From Aequorivita sublithincola DSM 14238 (GTDB lineage: Bacteria > Bacteroidota > Bacteroidia > Flavobacteriales > Flavobacteriaceae): a stretch of DNA of 64,000 nucleotides. The position numbers were made by a program, and so were the translations under genes. The stretch lies in assembly GCF_000265385.1 (NCBI RefSeq), contig NC_018013.1, positions 523,001 through 587,000 of the forward strand, given 5' to 3'. Positions 54,330 to 63,394 of this stretch are shown here, piece after piece (positions within the stretch are counted from its first letter, which is position 1; each line of letters starts with the position of its first letter). The notes beneath the pieces were generated by a model. That model made no database searches. It saw nothing but the letters and a program-made list of their open reading frames with translations, and was not told where the DNA came from.

Positions 54330-55259
54330 ATGCACTATTTAACTATTACTTGGAACCCTTCGGAAGGGATTGACCTTGGCTTTTTTATGATTCGTTATTA
54401 CAGTTTGATGTTCGTTGTGGCATTTACGCTGGGTTGGATTTTGACTAAAAAGATTTTTGACAGAGAAGGGATTCCACAGGAAAAACTTGATAGTCTTTTT
54501 ATATATATGGTTGTTGCCACTTTGCTTGGGGCGCGATTGGGCCACGTTATTTTTTATCAACCCGAATTATTTGTGGAAGATCCACTTTCGGTTTTTCTGC
54601 CAATACAAACAGTTCCCAACTTTGAATTTACAGGTTTCCAAGGTTTGGCCAGCCACGGAGCGGCAATTGCTTATGTTTTGGCAATGCTCTATTATAGTAA
54701 AAACGTAATTAAAAAACCTTTTTTCTGGGTAATGGACCGTATTGTTATTGCCGTAGCTGCTGGTGGAATTTTCGTTAGAATAGGGAATTTTCTTAATTCT
54801 GAAATCATCGGCAAACCTTCAGGAGACTTTCCACTTGGTGTACGTTTTGTTCACGAAGGCATCCGAAAGCAAGAAGCCGTAGCAGCAACGGGAATTAAAG
54901 AACCTAGCAAAGCTTATGATGCAATCGTTCACAATCCGCAATTTCTAGAATTACTGAATTCTGTTCCTTTTCGGCATGCAGCACAGCTTTATGAAGCGGC
55001 TGGTTATGTGATTGTGTTTTTAGTGTGCTGGTATTTATACTGGAAAACCGAACGCAGAAAACAGATTGGGTATATTTTCGGAGTATTCTTAATCCTACTT
55101 TTTACCGTTCGCTTTGTTGTGGAATTTGTAAAAGAAAGTCAAGGTGGTTTTGAATCTGCGCTTGGTTTACTTTCCACGGGACAATGGTTGAGTATTCCTT
55201 TTATAATCGCTGGAATCTACATAATGTGGAAAGCTTCAAAAAAACCGATTACCGAATAA
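54330..55259 (+). CDS. lgt: Prolipoprotein diacylglyceryl transferase
   Basis: Inner-membrane enzyme that adds diacylglycerol to the lipobox Cys of lipoproteins; many such proteins are encoded in this window. 309 residues. Family parts: YYSLMFVVAFTLGWILTKKI near 24, LGARLGHVIFYQPELF near 67 (the LGxRLGH segment), FQGLASHGAAIAYVLAMLYY near 103 (His), and the signature VDR.. region IAVAAGGIFVRIGNFLNSEI near 137. RFVVEFVKESQ near 270 contains the terminal conserved Arg/Glu. A TATCTTTA (one off TAnnTTTG) lies about 25 bases upstream. Confidence 0.96.
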   Translation: MHYLTITWNPSEGIDLGFFMIRYYSLMFVVAFTLGWILTKKIFDREGIPQEKLDSLFIYMVVATLLGARLGHVIFYQPELFVEDPLSVFLPIQTVPNFEFTGFQGLASHGAAIAYVLAMLYYSKNVIKKPFFWVMDRIVIAVAAGGIFVRIGNFLNSEIIGKPSGDFPLGVRFVHEGIRKQEAVAATGIKEPSKAYDAIVHNPQFLELLNSVPFRHAAQLYEAAGYVIVFLVCWYLYWKTERRKQIGYIFGVFLILLFTVRFVVEFVKESQGGFESALGLLSTGQWLSIPFIIAGIYIMWKASKKPITE

Positions 55260-55331
55260 AAAAACATCGTCACGAATTCACGAATGCCAATAGAAAAACA
55301 TTGGTGAATTCGTAGTAAAAAATTTTCAAGA

Positions 55332-55826
55332 ATGAAAAAAATATTTATTTCCGCTGCAATCGCAGCTTCTCTTTTCTCACTCTATAATTGTAAAGACACG
55401 CCAAAAGCTGAAAGTAAAAGTCTTACCAAAGAAATAACTTTCACTAAAGAAGGAGAACTTTCTTTATTGAAGGCTGAAAATGATTCAATAATTGCAACTC
55501 TAGACATTGAAATAGCTGATGATGAATACTCAACTCAAACTGGATTGATGTATCGTCATTCAATGGACGGAAACCAAGGAATGCTTTTCATTTTTGATGA
55601 TTCACTACCACGTTCATTTTATATGAAGAATACTGAAATTCCTTTAGATATCATTTATTTCAATGCTAAAAAAGAAATAGTAAGTATCCAGAAAAACGCA
55701 AAGTCTTTTGATGAAACTTCACTTCCTTCCGAAGCCGCTTCACAATACGTTTTAGAAGTAAACGCTGGACTTTCCGACAGATGGAAACTTGGGAAAGGCG
55801 ATAGAATTAAGTTTACTAAATATTGA
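55332..55826 (+). CDS. DUF192 lipoprotein
   Basis: 164 residues. Lipoprotein-like signal SAAIAASLFSLYNC with Cys about 20. The DUF192 domain follows: YSTQTGLMYRHSMDGNQGML near 72, LPRSFYMKNTEIPLDIIYFN near 96, and VLEVNAGLSDRWKLGKGDRI near 137, which is the normal order. Function of DUF192 is not known. Follows lgt after 72 bases in the same direction and ends at a bidirectional terminator shared with secDF. Confidence 0.85.
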   Translation: MKKIFISAAIAASLFSLYNCKDTPKAESKSLTKEITFTKEGELSLLKAENDSIIATLDIEIADDEYSTQTGLMYRHSMDGNQGMLFIFDDSLPRSFYMKNTEIPLDIIYFNAKKEIVSIQKNAKSFDETSLPSEAASQYVLEVNAGLSDRWKLGKGDRIKFTKY

Positions 55827-55898
55827 ATTGCTAATCACATAAAACAATAGGCGCGCGATGAATCGCACGCCAACAATTTAAAAATATATTTAAAACAT

Positions 55899-55927
55899 AA
55901 AGCCCTTTCCAAAACGGAAAGGGCTTT
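55899..55927. terminator. Bidirectional terminator between the DUF192 gene and secDF
   Basis: AAAGCCCTTTCC (55899-55910) pairs perfectly with GGAAAGGGCTTT (55916-55927), loop AAAAC. A-rich on the left, ATTATTT on the right. Convergent genes on either side. Confidence 0.9.
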
Positions 55928-55949
55928 ATTATTTATATGAAGAAAGCGC

Positions 55950-58900
55950 TTATGCTTCCAAAGCTGCAGCAGCTTCGTCTTCTTCTTTTTTACCGATTAA
56001 ATCTTCGATTTTCTTACGTTTAATTGTGTCATACATCAATGGTGTTGCTATGAACAATGATGAATAAGTACCTACAAAAATACCTACTATAATTGCAAAC
56101 AACAGCCCTCTAATAGATTCTGCTCCGAAGAAGAACATACACAACAACACGATAAGTGTTGTAAATGAAGTGTTCAACGTTCTTCCAAGCGTACTGTTCA
56201 GTGCTACATCTATCACTCTATTCATTTTCCAAGCGGAATGTTCATTAAAGTACTCACGAATACGGTCAAACACAATAACGGTATCATTCAAGGAATAACC
56301 AACCACTGTCAGGATTGCCGCGATAAACGCTTGGTCAATCTCCATGCTGAAAGGCATAAACCTGTAAGTTAATGAGAACACACCAAGAACAATAACCACA
56401 TCGTGGAAAATTGCCGCAACGGCACCCAAACCAAATTGCCATCTTCTGAAACGCAACAAGATATAAAGGAAAACTACCACTAGCGATCCAAATACAGCCC
56501 AGAATGAGTCTTTCTTAATATCATCTGCAATTGTTGGACTCACTTTGTAGTATTCCATTCTACCGATGGTTTTACCGGTTTGGTCACCAATAAACTGGTC
56601 GTAAGTCATATCTGCTGGCATTTCCTTTTTAACTGTTTCAAAAAGCATATGCTCTATTTCCTCATCAACATCAGTTCCGGTTTCATCTACTTTGTATTTG
56701 GTTGTAATCTTTAACTGATTGTCACCACCGTAGGTTTTCGCTTCGGCACTTCCAAAGGTTTTTATAAGGTCATTCTGAATTTCCTGAGAATTAACATCTT
56801 TCGCAAAACGAACGGTATAAGTTCGTCCACCCACAAAGTCAACCCCTTGGTTTAGACCTAGTGTAAACAATGAAGTAACACTTACCAAAATCATTATCGC
56901 TGAAAGAATATAAGCTGCTTTACGTTTTTTCAAGAACTGAATATTTACGTTTTTGAAAAGATCTTTAGTAACAGACGTAGAACAAGGAAGTGGCTTACCG
57001 TTTTTAGTATAACTGTCTATAAACAATCTTGTAATGAAAATTGCAGTAAACAATGAAGTTGCGATACCTATTAATAAGGTAGTAGCAAAACCTTGAATAG
57101 GACCAGTTCCGAAAACCAAAAGAATCAAACCTGTAAGACCAGTTGTAATGTTAGCATCAAGAATAGAAGACAACGCATTGTTAAAACCATCTTTAATAGC
57201 ATCTTTCTGCGCCTTGCCTTTTGCAAGTTCTTCTTTAATCCTTTCAAAGATAAGTACGTTCGCATCCACAGACATACCTACCGTTAATACAATACCGGCA
57301 ATACCAGGCAATGTAAGTACAGCACCTAGTCCAGCTAATATTCCGAAGATAAACAGAATGTTTACCATCAAAGCAATATCAGCAAAAGCACCCGCTTTTC
57401 CGTAGTAACCAATCATCCATAAAAGCACGATGAAAAGCGCAATAACGAAAGACATTACACCACTATTAATAGCTTCTTGACCCAATGTTGGCCCAACAAC
57501 TTCTCCTTGAATAATTTCAGCAGAAGCTGGCAGCTTACCTGCACGCAATACGTTTGCTAAATCCTGCCCTTGTGGTACAGTAAAGTTTCCAGAAATCTGG
57601 CTACGACCTCCAGAAATTGGACCAGAAGTTACACCTGGTGCAGAGTAAACAATATCATCTAGAACAATAGCTATCTGGCTTTGGTTTTGATATGCATTAC
57701 CCGTCATTTGTTCCCAAACTTTCGCACCTTGACCGTTCATTTGCATAGAAACAACTACACGACTTAAATTGTCATATTCCTGATCTGCACCTACAACTAC
57801 GCTTCCTCCAAGTGGTGGAACGTTGTCTCTGTTTCCTTTTAAAGCATAAAGCGCTGTAGTTTCTTCACCATTCAATTGAAGGTTGGCTTCTGGTAAGCCC
57901 CAAACAAATTTGGCGTAACGCAATTCATTTGACAACAATGATTTTATTTGCGGATTGCGCAAGTAACCATTAACTACGGAAGTATCTTTCAATCTAAAAA
58001 CAGCTATCACAGGACTTCCTTGGCTTCCTAAAGTAACCATTTTTGAAAGTATTGGATTGGCTTTACCATTATCAGCAAGTGAATCTTTCACATCCTGACC
58101 ACCTAATAGTTTACTTACATCGTCTTCCTCTGTTTTTGTTGAATCAACAACAGTTTGTGAAGTGTCTGCAACTTTTGTAGTTTCTGTTTCAGTTGATGTT
58201 TTTGCCATTGCAATTTCACCAGCTTTTGCATCAGCAGCTTGTAAGAAACCTGCCATGTCTTCAAATTTATAAACATCCCAGAATTCAAGCTGAGCTGTAC
58301 TTTGAAGCAGTTTCCGAACCCTGGCCACATCTTTAGCTCCTGGAAGCTCTACAAGTATTCTTGCAGATTTTCCTAAACGCTGAATGTTAGGTTGTGTAAC
58401 CCCAAATTTGTCAATACGCTTACGCAATACTTCAAAAGCGGAAGTGATAGATTCATCAATTTTCTTCTCAATAACTGGTTTTACCTGTGCATTGGTCATT
58501 CCAACATTAATAACATCTTCAAGGTTTTTGTTGAAGAAAATATCTGGAGAAGCAAGATTGTTTTCACCTGGAAGCGCTTCAAAAGCCTTAAAGAAAGACT
58601 CTAAATAGGTATCCTGACTTTCTTTTTGTAGATCCGCAGCATTTTCCAACGCTTGGTTGAAGGCAGCATCTTTGGTGTTATTTGCCAATCCTTTCAAAAT
58701 ATCTTTTACAGACACTTCAAGAATTACGTTTATACCACCTTCAAGGTCAAGACCTTTATTAAGTTCCTTTTCTTTGGCGGTATTATAATCTATCCCTAAG
58801 AAAATTGGTTGAGCACCTACAGAATCTAGGTAACGCGCTTCTGCGCTATCACGTTCGTGTGGCTGATCTGCAGTAAATTTGTTGTTCGCAAATTCCTTAG

Positions 58901-59003
58901 CGCTGTCTTCCACATTATTTGCAATGTATGTGAATGAGAGCTGATAAATACTTACCAATCCAAAGAGGACGGCAAATACGGTAATTAATCCTTTGTTTTG
59001 CAT
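55950..59003 (-). CDS. secDF: Fused protein-export membrane protein SecDF
   Basis: Proton-driven helper of Sec export, with SecD and SecF joined in one 1017-residue chain, usual in Bacteroidota. N-terminal span, then the P1-type periplasmic part with LNKGLDLEGGINVILEVSVK near 80 and the long linker containing TSTETETTKVADTSQTVVDS near 262 (low-complexity). SecD membrane part starts near 510 (VMSFVIALFIVLLWMIGYYG; LPGIAGIVLTVGMSVDANVL). SecF follows from about 690 (FVGGRTYTVRF; FIAAILTVVGYSLNDTVIVF near 880). Ends with acidic KKEEDEAAAALEA. The gene is convergent with the DUF192 gene and shares its terminator. Confidence 0.96.
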   Translation of the reverse strand: MQNKGLITVFAVLFGLVSIYQLSFTYIANNVEDSAKEFANNKFTADQPHERDSAEARYLDSVGAQPIFLGIDYNTAKEKELNKGLDLEGGINVILEVSVKDILKGLANNTKDAAFNQALENAADLQKESQDTYLESFFKAFEALPGENNLASPDIFFNKNLEDVINVGMTNAQVKPVIEKKIDESITSAFEVLRKRIDKFGVTQPNIQRLGKSARILVELPGAKDVARVRKLLQSTAQLEFWDVYKFEDMAGFLQAADAKAGEIAMAKTSTETETTKVADTSQTVVDSTKTEEDDVSKLLGGQDVKDSLADNGKANPILSKMVTLGSQGSPVIAVFRLKDTSVVNGYLRNPQIKSLLSNELRYAKFVWGLPEANLQLNGEETTALYALKGNRDNVPPLGGSVVVGADQEYDNLSRVVVSMQMNGQGAKVWEQMTGNAYQNQSQIAIVLDDIVYSAPGVTSGPISGGRSQISGNFTVPQGQDLANVLRAGKLPASAEIIQGEVVGPTLGQEAINSGVMSFVIALFIVLLWMIGYYGKAGAFADIALMVNILFIFGILAGLGAVLTLPGIAGIVLTVGMSVDANVLIFERIKEELAKGKAQKDAIKDGFNNALSSILDANITTGLTGLILLVFGTGPIQGFATTLLIGIATSLFTAIFITRLFIDSYTKNGKPLPCSTSVTKDLFKNVNIQFLKKRKAAYILSAIMILVSVTSLFTLGLNQGVDFVGGRTYTVRFAKDVNSQEIQNDLIKTFGSAEAKTYGGDNQLKITTKYKVDETGTDVDEEIEHMLFETVKKEMPADMTYDQFIGDQTGKTIGRMEYYKVSPTIADDIKKDSFWAVFGSLVVVFLYILLRFRRWQFGLGAVAAIFHDVVIVLGVFSLTYRFMPFSMEIDQAFIAAILTVVGYSLNDTVIVFDRIREYFNEHSAWKMNRVIDVALNSTLGRTLNTSFTTLIVLLCMFFFGAESIRGLLFAIIVGIFVGTYSSLFIATPLMYDTIKRKKIEDLIGKKEEDEAAAALEA

Positions 59004-59037
59004 GATTATGTTTTTTGGTCAGATTTTTTAAAACGCG

Positions 59038-59045
59038 CAAATATA
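59038..59045 (-). promoter_or_regulatory. -7 promoter element for secDF
   Basis: Minus-strand TATATTTG (plus CAAATATA) matches TAnnTTTG, 34 bases before the secDF ATG. Confidence 0.55.
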
Positions 59046-59197
59046 TGATTTGCTGTTATATCTGACAATTATCGTGGTTATTAAAAATTTAAATTTGATT
59101 GCTTCGGAATTTTAAAAAACGGAAGCTCCTATTCGAAAGTGAAAAATGGTCAATTTTATTTTGAATCATTTCACCTAAAATAATATGAAGAATATCT

Positions 59198-59812
59198 TTA
59201 AGTCAAAGGGCCAGCTCGTACTTCTGGAATTTTATATGAAGTAATATCTATTAAAAACGAAACCTTACGATAGTTTTTGAACGCAACATTTTCTGAAAAT
59301 AATTTTAATTTGAAATCAATTTTTGTAGAACTAAGAGATAAAATCGGCTTTAAATAATTGTCCTTCGCAGATTTTACCACAACTGGCAAGCCCTGCAAGC
59401 CAATATTAGAACCATAATCCTTTTGGATTTTAATTACATCTAATTTATAGGTGTAGGAATCTTTACTAAAAGGAATTTTTGAAGAATCTTCCTTGTCATT
59501 AAAAGCCGTATCGCCAAGTTGAAGATTGTCTTGTTTATGAAACAGATTCTTTATTATCGAAACATCAATCGTGCTGTAATAGGTAACTTTTAGCTTTCCA
59601 TCTTGCAGTTCAGATACTCGAACATCAGCAACCCCAATAGCTTTTAACTGATTTGTAATTTCAGCAACGGCGAGCTGAGCCTCGTCTGTACTTACAGAAC
59701 TAGCATCAAATTGAACAACAATCTCCTGATTAGGAAGCGTTGATTGCTCCAAACTTACTCCAAAAAAAGCAAGGGCTATTAGTAATATAGGTAAATACCA
59801 TTTCCAGTTCAC
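59198..59812 (-). CDS. Conserved flavobacterial protein with N-terminal membrane anchor, function unknown
   Basis: 204 residues. A hydrophobic N-terminus (WYLPILLIALAFFGVSLEQS) acts as a signal or anchor. The remaining part is a mixed alpha/beta domain (EIVVQFDASSVSTDEAQLAV; IGVADVRVSELQDGKLKVTY near 77) with a ferredoxin-like look and a second half rich in Lys/Ser. The C-terminus ends in VRAGPLT. GTG start 59812; a -7 box lies only four bases before it, so the RNA would be nearly leaderless if that box is used. The gene lies upstream of secDF in the same direction with about 194 bases between. Confidence 0.62.
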   Translation of the reverse strand: MNWKWYLPILLIALAFFGVSLEQSTLPNQEIVVQFDASSVSTDEAQLAVAEITNQLKAIGVADVRVSELQDGKLKVTYYSTIDVSIIKNLFHKQDNLQLGDTAFNDKEDSSKIPFSKDSYTYKLDVIKIQKDYGSNIGLQGLPVVVKSAKDNYLKPILSLSSTKIDFKLKLFSENVAFKNYRKVSFLIDITSYKIPEVRAGPLT

Positions 59813-60212
59813 GCGCCAAATATAGAGAAATAAGTTTAAAAAAAGACTTAGGACTTTAATACATAAGACTTAGACAAAACAATTTATAACAACCCACATA
59901 AATTTTATGAAAGAAATTCAATCGTATATTTTCATTTTGAATAACCTCAGCGCTTTAGTTAGTGGAAAAATCCGTTAGTTTTCAACTCAAAGTAAAGGCG
60001 GCCTATACTACTATTATAAAAAGTAAGCAACTAGATAAATTTTCAAAATTTGTTAACTTTTACTGTTAATAAATATTTATACCGCTGAACAACAATATAT
60101 TAACAATCAATTCTTGACAACTTTCATTTTTAAGATTTGAATCGACCTGACTATTTCGCTATATTTACCTACTTTAAAATTTAGATTCCAAAACAATAAA
60201 ATAGCCCAAAAT
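59813..60212. other. Intergenic stretch upstream of nrdJ
   Basis: About 400 bases with no gene that I support. I searched for a cobalamin-riboswitch B12 box and saw none. A weak AT-rich near-palindrome (CAACAATATATTAACA at about 60088-60103) might be an NrdR-type site, but it does not match well. It includes the -7 box of the minus-strand gene at 59816-59823 and a weak TATATTTA at about 60163-60170 for nrdJ. Confidence 0.5.
59816..59823 (-). promoter_or_regulatory. -7 promoter element four bases before a GTG start
   Basis: Minus-strand TATATTTG matches TAnnTTTG. Only GCGC lies between the box and GTG 59812, so either the mRNA is leaderless or the true start is further in. Confidence 0.45.
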
Positions 60213-62765
60213 ATGTCTGTAAAAACCATCGTTCCCTCTGCACAAACCTACACTCAGGATGAAGCTTTTGAAGCTTCTGTAGCATATTTTAAAGGCGATG
60301 ATCTTGCTGCCCGTGTTTGGGTAAATAAGTATGCGCTGAAAGATTCTGAAGGCAATATTTACGAGAAAACACCAGACCAAATGCACCGACGAATTGCAAA
60401 AGAAATTGCACGTGTGGAACAGCGTTATGCAAACCCAATGACGGAGGACGAGGTTTTTGAAGTCATTAAAGATTTTAAATACATCGTGCCCCAAGGCAGC
60501 CCGATGGCGGGAATCGGCAATCCGTACCAAATTGCTTCACTTTCCAATTGCTTCGTAATTGGCAACGAAGGTGATTCCGATTCTTATGGAGGAATTATGA
60601 AAATAGATCAAGAACAGGTTCAATTAATGAAACGTCGCGGCGGCGTGGGTCACGATCTTTCACACATTCGTCCAAAGGGTTCCCCAGTTAAAAATTCGGC
60701 TTTAACCTCAACTGGCATAGTTCCTTTTATGGAGCGTTATTCAAACTCTACTCGTGAAGTGGCGCAGGACGGCCGTCGAGGAGCTTTGATGCTTTCAGTT
60801 TCGATTAACCACCCAGATTCTGAAGATTTTATCGATGCCAAAATGGAACAAGGCAAAGTTACTGGCGCAAACGTTTCGGTGCGTATGGATGATGCTTTTA
60901 TGCAAGCCGTAAAAGACGGAAAAAACTATACTCAGAAATACCCGATTTTTAGTGAAAACCCAAAAAATACCAAGGAAATTGAAGCTGAAAAACTTTGGAA
61001 AAAAATAGTTCACAACGCTTGGAAATCTGCCGAGCCTGGAATTCTTTTTTGGGATACTATTATTAAGGAGTCGGTTCCAGATTGTTACGCAGACCTGGGT
61101 TACAAAACGGTTTCTACCAATCCGTGTGGTGAAATTCCGCTTTGCCCTTACGATTCCTGTCGTTTGTTGGCGATAAATTTATTCTCTTATGTTGAAGAAC
61201 CTTTCACTAAAAAAGCTGCTTTCAATTTTAAACTTTTCAAAAAACACATTGCTATCGCCCAACGAATTATGGACGATATCATCGATCTTGAACTTGAAAA
61301 AGTTGATGGTATCCTTGCCAAAATAGACGCCGATCCGCAAGCTGATGAAATAAAAGCTGTGGAAAGAAATCTTTGGAAAAATATTCAAACAAAAGCCGAA
61401 GAAGGCCGAAGAACTGGAATAGGAATCACCGCTGAAGGTGATATGCTTGCAGCTTTGGGTATTAAATACGGCAGCAAAGAAGGAACTGATTTTTCAGTTG
61501 AAATTCACAAAATGCTTGCTATTGAAGCCTATCGCGCTTCCGTTTATGCAGCAAAGGAAAGAGGTCCTTTCAAAATTTTTGATAGCGAAAGGGAGAAAAA
61601 CAATCCATTTATTCTTCGTCTAAAAGATGCAGATGAAAAGCTGTATTATGATATGCTAGAATTTGGCCGAAGAAATATTGCGTTGCTAACCATTGCCCCA
61701 ACGGGAACTACCAGCTTGATGACACAAACTTCCTCTGGAATTGAGCCAGTATTTATGCCTGTTTACAAGCGAAGAAGAAAAGTAAACCCGAACGACCAAA
61801 ACGTTCGCATTGATTTTGTGGATGAAGTTGGTGATAGCTGGGAAGAATACGTGGTTTTCCACCACCGTTTCAAACAATGGATGGAAGTAAACGGCTTCGA
61901 CACAGACAAAAATTACAGTCAAGAAGAATTGAATAAAATTGTGAAGAAATCGCCTTATCATAAAGCAACTTCAAACGATGTGGATTGGTTGAGCAAAGTG
62001 CGAATGCAGGGTGCAGTGCAAAAATGGGTGGATCATTCTATTTCCGTAACGATCAATTTACCCAAGGATGCTACCGAAGATTTGGTTGGTAAACTATATT
62101 TGGAAGCTTGGCAAGCAGGTTGTAAAGGTGTTACCGTTTATCGCGATGGCTCGCGTTCTGGCGTTTTAATTTCGAATGAAGAAAAGGAAGAAGATCAAGA
62201 AACTACCCTTACAGCTTTTCCTACAAAACGTCCAGAAATTTTGGAAGCAGACGTAGTTCGTTTTCAAAATAGCAAAGACAAATGGATTGCTTTCATCGGT
62301 CTTATTGATGGTAAACCTTATGAAATATTCACAGGTTTTGCCGATGACGAAGATGGAATTTTGATTCCACGTTGGGTAAATGAAGGCTTAATAATTAAAA
62401 ACCGAAATGACGACGGAACTTCACGTTACGATTTTCAGTATAAAAACAAAAGAGGCTACAAAACCACTATTGAAGGGCTTTCGCACAAATTCAACCCAGA
62501 ATTTTGGAACTACGCAAAATTGATTTCCAGCACCCTTCGCCACGGAATGCCTATTGAAAAAGCTGTGGAATTGATCAACAGTCTTCAATTAGACACCGAA
62601 AGCATCAATACTTGGAAAAACGGCGTTGCTCGTGCTTTGAAACGTTACGTTGCAGATGGAACTGAAGCTAGAAAACAGAAATGTGAAAACTGTAATAGTA
62701 CGTCGCTAATTTACCAAGAAGGTTGCTTGACTTGCAAGGATTGTGGGTCTTCTAAGTGCGGGTAA
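60213..62765 (+). CDS. nrdJ: Adenosylcobalamin-dependent (class II) ribonucleoside-diphosphate reductase
   Basis: Makes deoxyribonucleotides with vitamin B12 as radical source, so it works with or without oxygen. 850 residues. ATP/effector part near the N-terminus, then IASLSNCFVIGNEGDSDSYG near 109 (redox Cys), GGVGHDLSHIRPKGS, the active site STNPCGEIPLCPYDSCR near 304 (radical Cys in PCGE), APTGTTSLMTQTSSGIEPVF near 495, and VTVYRDGSRSG near 640. The C-terminus has the redox pairs CENCNSTSL..CLTCKDCGSSKCG. No class I nrdAB is seen here. The Cys-rich tail resembles a zinc-ribbon arrangement. Confidence 0.95.
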   Translation: MSVKTIVPSAQTYTQDEAFEASVAYFKGDDLAARVWVNKYALKDSEGNIYEKTPDQMHRRIAKEIARVEQRYANPMTEDEVFEVIKDFKYIVPQGSPMAGIGNPYQIASLSNCFVIGNEGDSDSYGGIMKIDQEQVQLMKRRGGVGHDLSHIRPKGSPVKNSALTSTGIVPFMERYSNSTREVAQDGRRGALMLSVSINHPDSEDFIDAKMEQGKVTGANVSVRMDDAFMQAVKDGKNYTQKYPIFSENPKNTKEIEAEKLWKKIVHNAWKSAEPGILFWDTIIKESVPDCYADLGYKTVSTNPCGEIPLCPYDSCRLLAINLFSYVEEPFTKKAAFNFKLFKKHIAIAQRIMDDIIDLELEKVDGILAKIDADPQADEIKAVERNLWKNIQTKAEEGRRTGIGITAEGDMLAALGIKYGSKEGTDFSVEIHKMLAIEAYRASVYAAKERGPFKIFDSEREKNNPFILRLKDADEKLYYDMLEFGRRNIALLTIAPTGTTSLMTQTSSGIEPVFMPVYKRRRKVNPNDQNVRIDFVDEVGDSWEEYVVFHHRFKQWMEVNGFDTDKNYSQEELNKIVKKSPYHKATSNDVDWLSKVRMQGAVQKWVDHSISVTINLPKDATEDLVGKLYLEAWQAGCKGVTVYRDGSRSGVLISNEEKEEDQETTLTAFPTKRPEILEADVVRFQNSKDKWIAFIGLIDGKPYEIFTGFADDEDGILIPRWVNEGLIIKNRNDDGTSRYDFQYKNKRGYKTTIEGLSHKFNPEFWNYAKLISSTLRHGMPIEKAVELINSLQLDTESINTWKNGVARALKRYVADGTEARKQKCENCNSTSLIYQEGCLTCKDCGSSKCG

Positions 62766-62891
62766 TTAGATGTGAAAGGTGAGACGTAAGCACGCTTTGC
62801 TTTGAGATTTTCATAAAGAAGACCTTTCAGATTTTGAAAACCTGAAAGTTCTAATTAATTTAAAATGAGTTTTTACTGTTAAATTGAATTT

Positions 62892-63317
62892 ATGAAAAAC
62901 AGATTTCTAATAATGTTTTTATTACTTAGCCTTGGAAGCTTTTCGCAGGAATTGACTTGCTTAGACTTTAAGAATGGTACATTTTATGTGCCTGCTGATA
63001 ATGAAATACCAATTGATTTCAAAATTATTAGAGAAGGGAATAAACAAATCGAAATTGTTCAAGATCCAGAAAATAAATTAGGTGAAGATTTTGACAAAAC
63101 TTCATAGGAAGTAATTGAATGGATAGATGATTGCACTTACAGGTTGAAATATGACGAAACAAAGAAAAATCTTTCTGAATTTCATCAATTTGTAAACGAC
63201 AATAATGGTATATTGACTGAACTGATTAAGATTGAAGGAAAATGTTTCTATTACAAATCAACCTTAAGTTTTAATGGTGAGATACAAAGAATTGATGGCA
63301 GAATATGCATTGAGTAA
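62892..63317 (+). pseudogene. Small secreted protein gene interrupted by an in-frame TAG
   Basis: From ATG 62892, a signal peptide (FLIMFLLLSLGSFSQ) and the frame continue to TAG at 63105-63107. The same frame then goes on without a break to TAA 63315-63317 with well-formed sequence (EVIEWIDDCTYRLKYDETKK; GKCFYYKSTLSFNGEIQRID). The whole would be about 140 residues with Cys near 23, 81 and 117. A single C-to-T or A-to-T type change (CAG or AAG to TAG) would explain it. No family recognised. Followed by a bidirectional terminator. Confidence 0.7.
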
Positions 63318-63347
63318 AATTAATTTTGAGATAAGAATAGAGAAATA

Positions 63348-63376
63348 AAAAAAGCCAGCAGACGCTGGCTTTTTTT
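63348..63376. terminator. Bidirectional terminator between the interrupted gene and mdh
   Basis: AAAAAAGCCAGC pairs with GCTGGCTTTTTT around AGAC. Strong on both strands, with mdh convergent. Confidence 0.9.
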
Positions 63377-63394
63377 ATTTAATATAAATCTTTA

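Noticed and set aside
59813..60212. Cobalamin riboswitch before the B12-dependent reductase
   Set aside because: No B12-box-like sequence was seen by eye; a covariance search would be needed to claim one.
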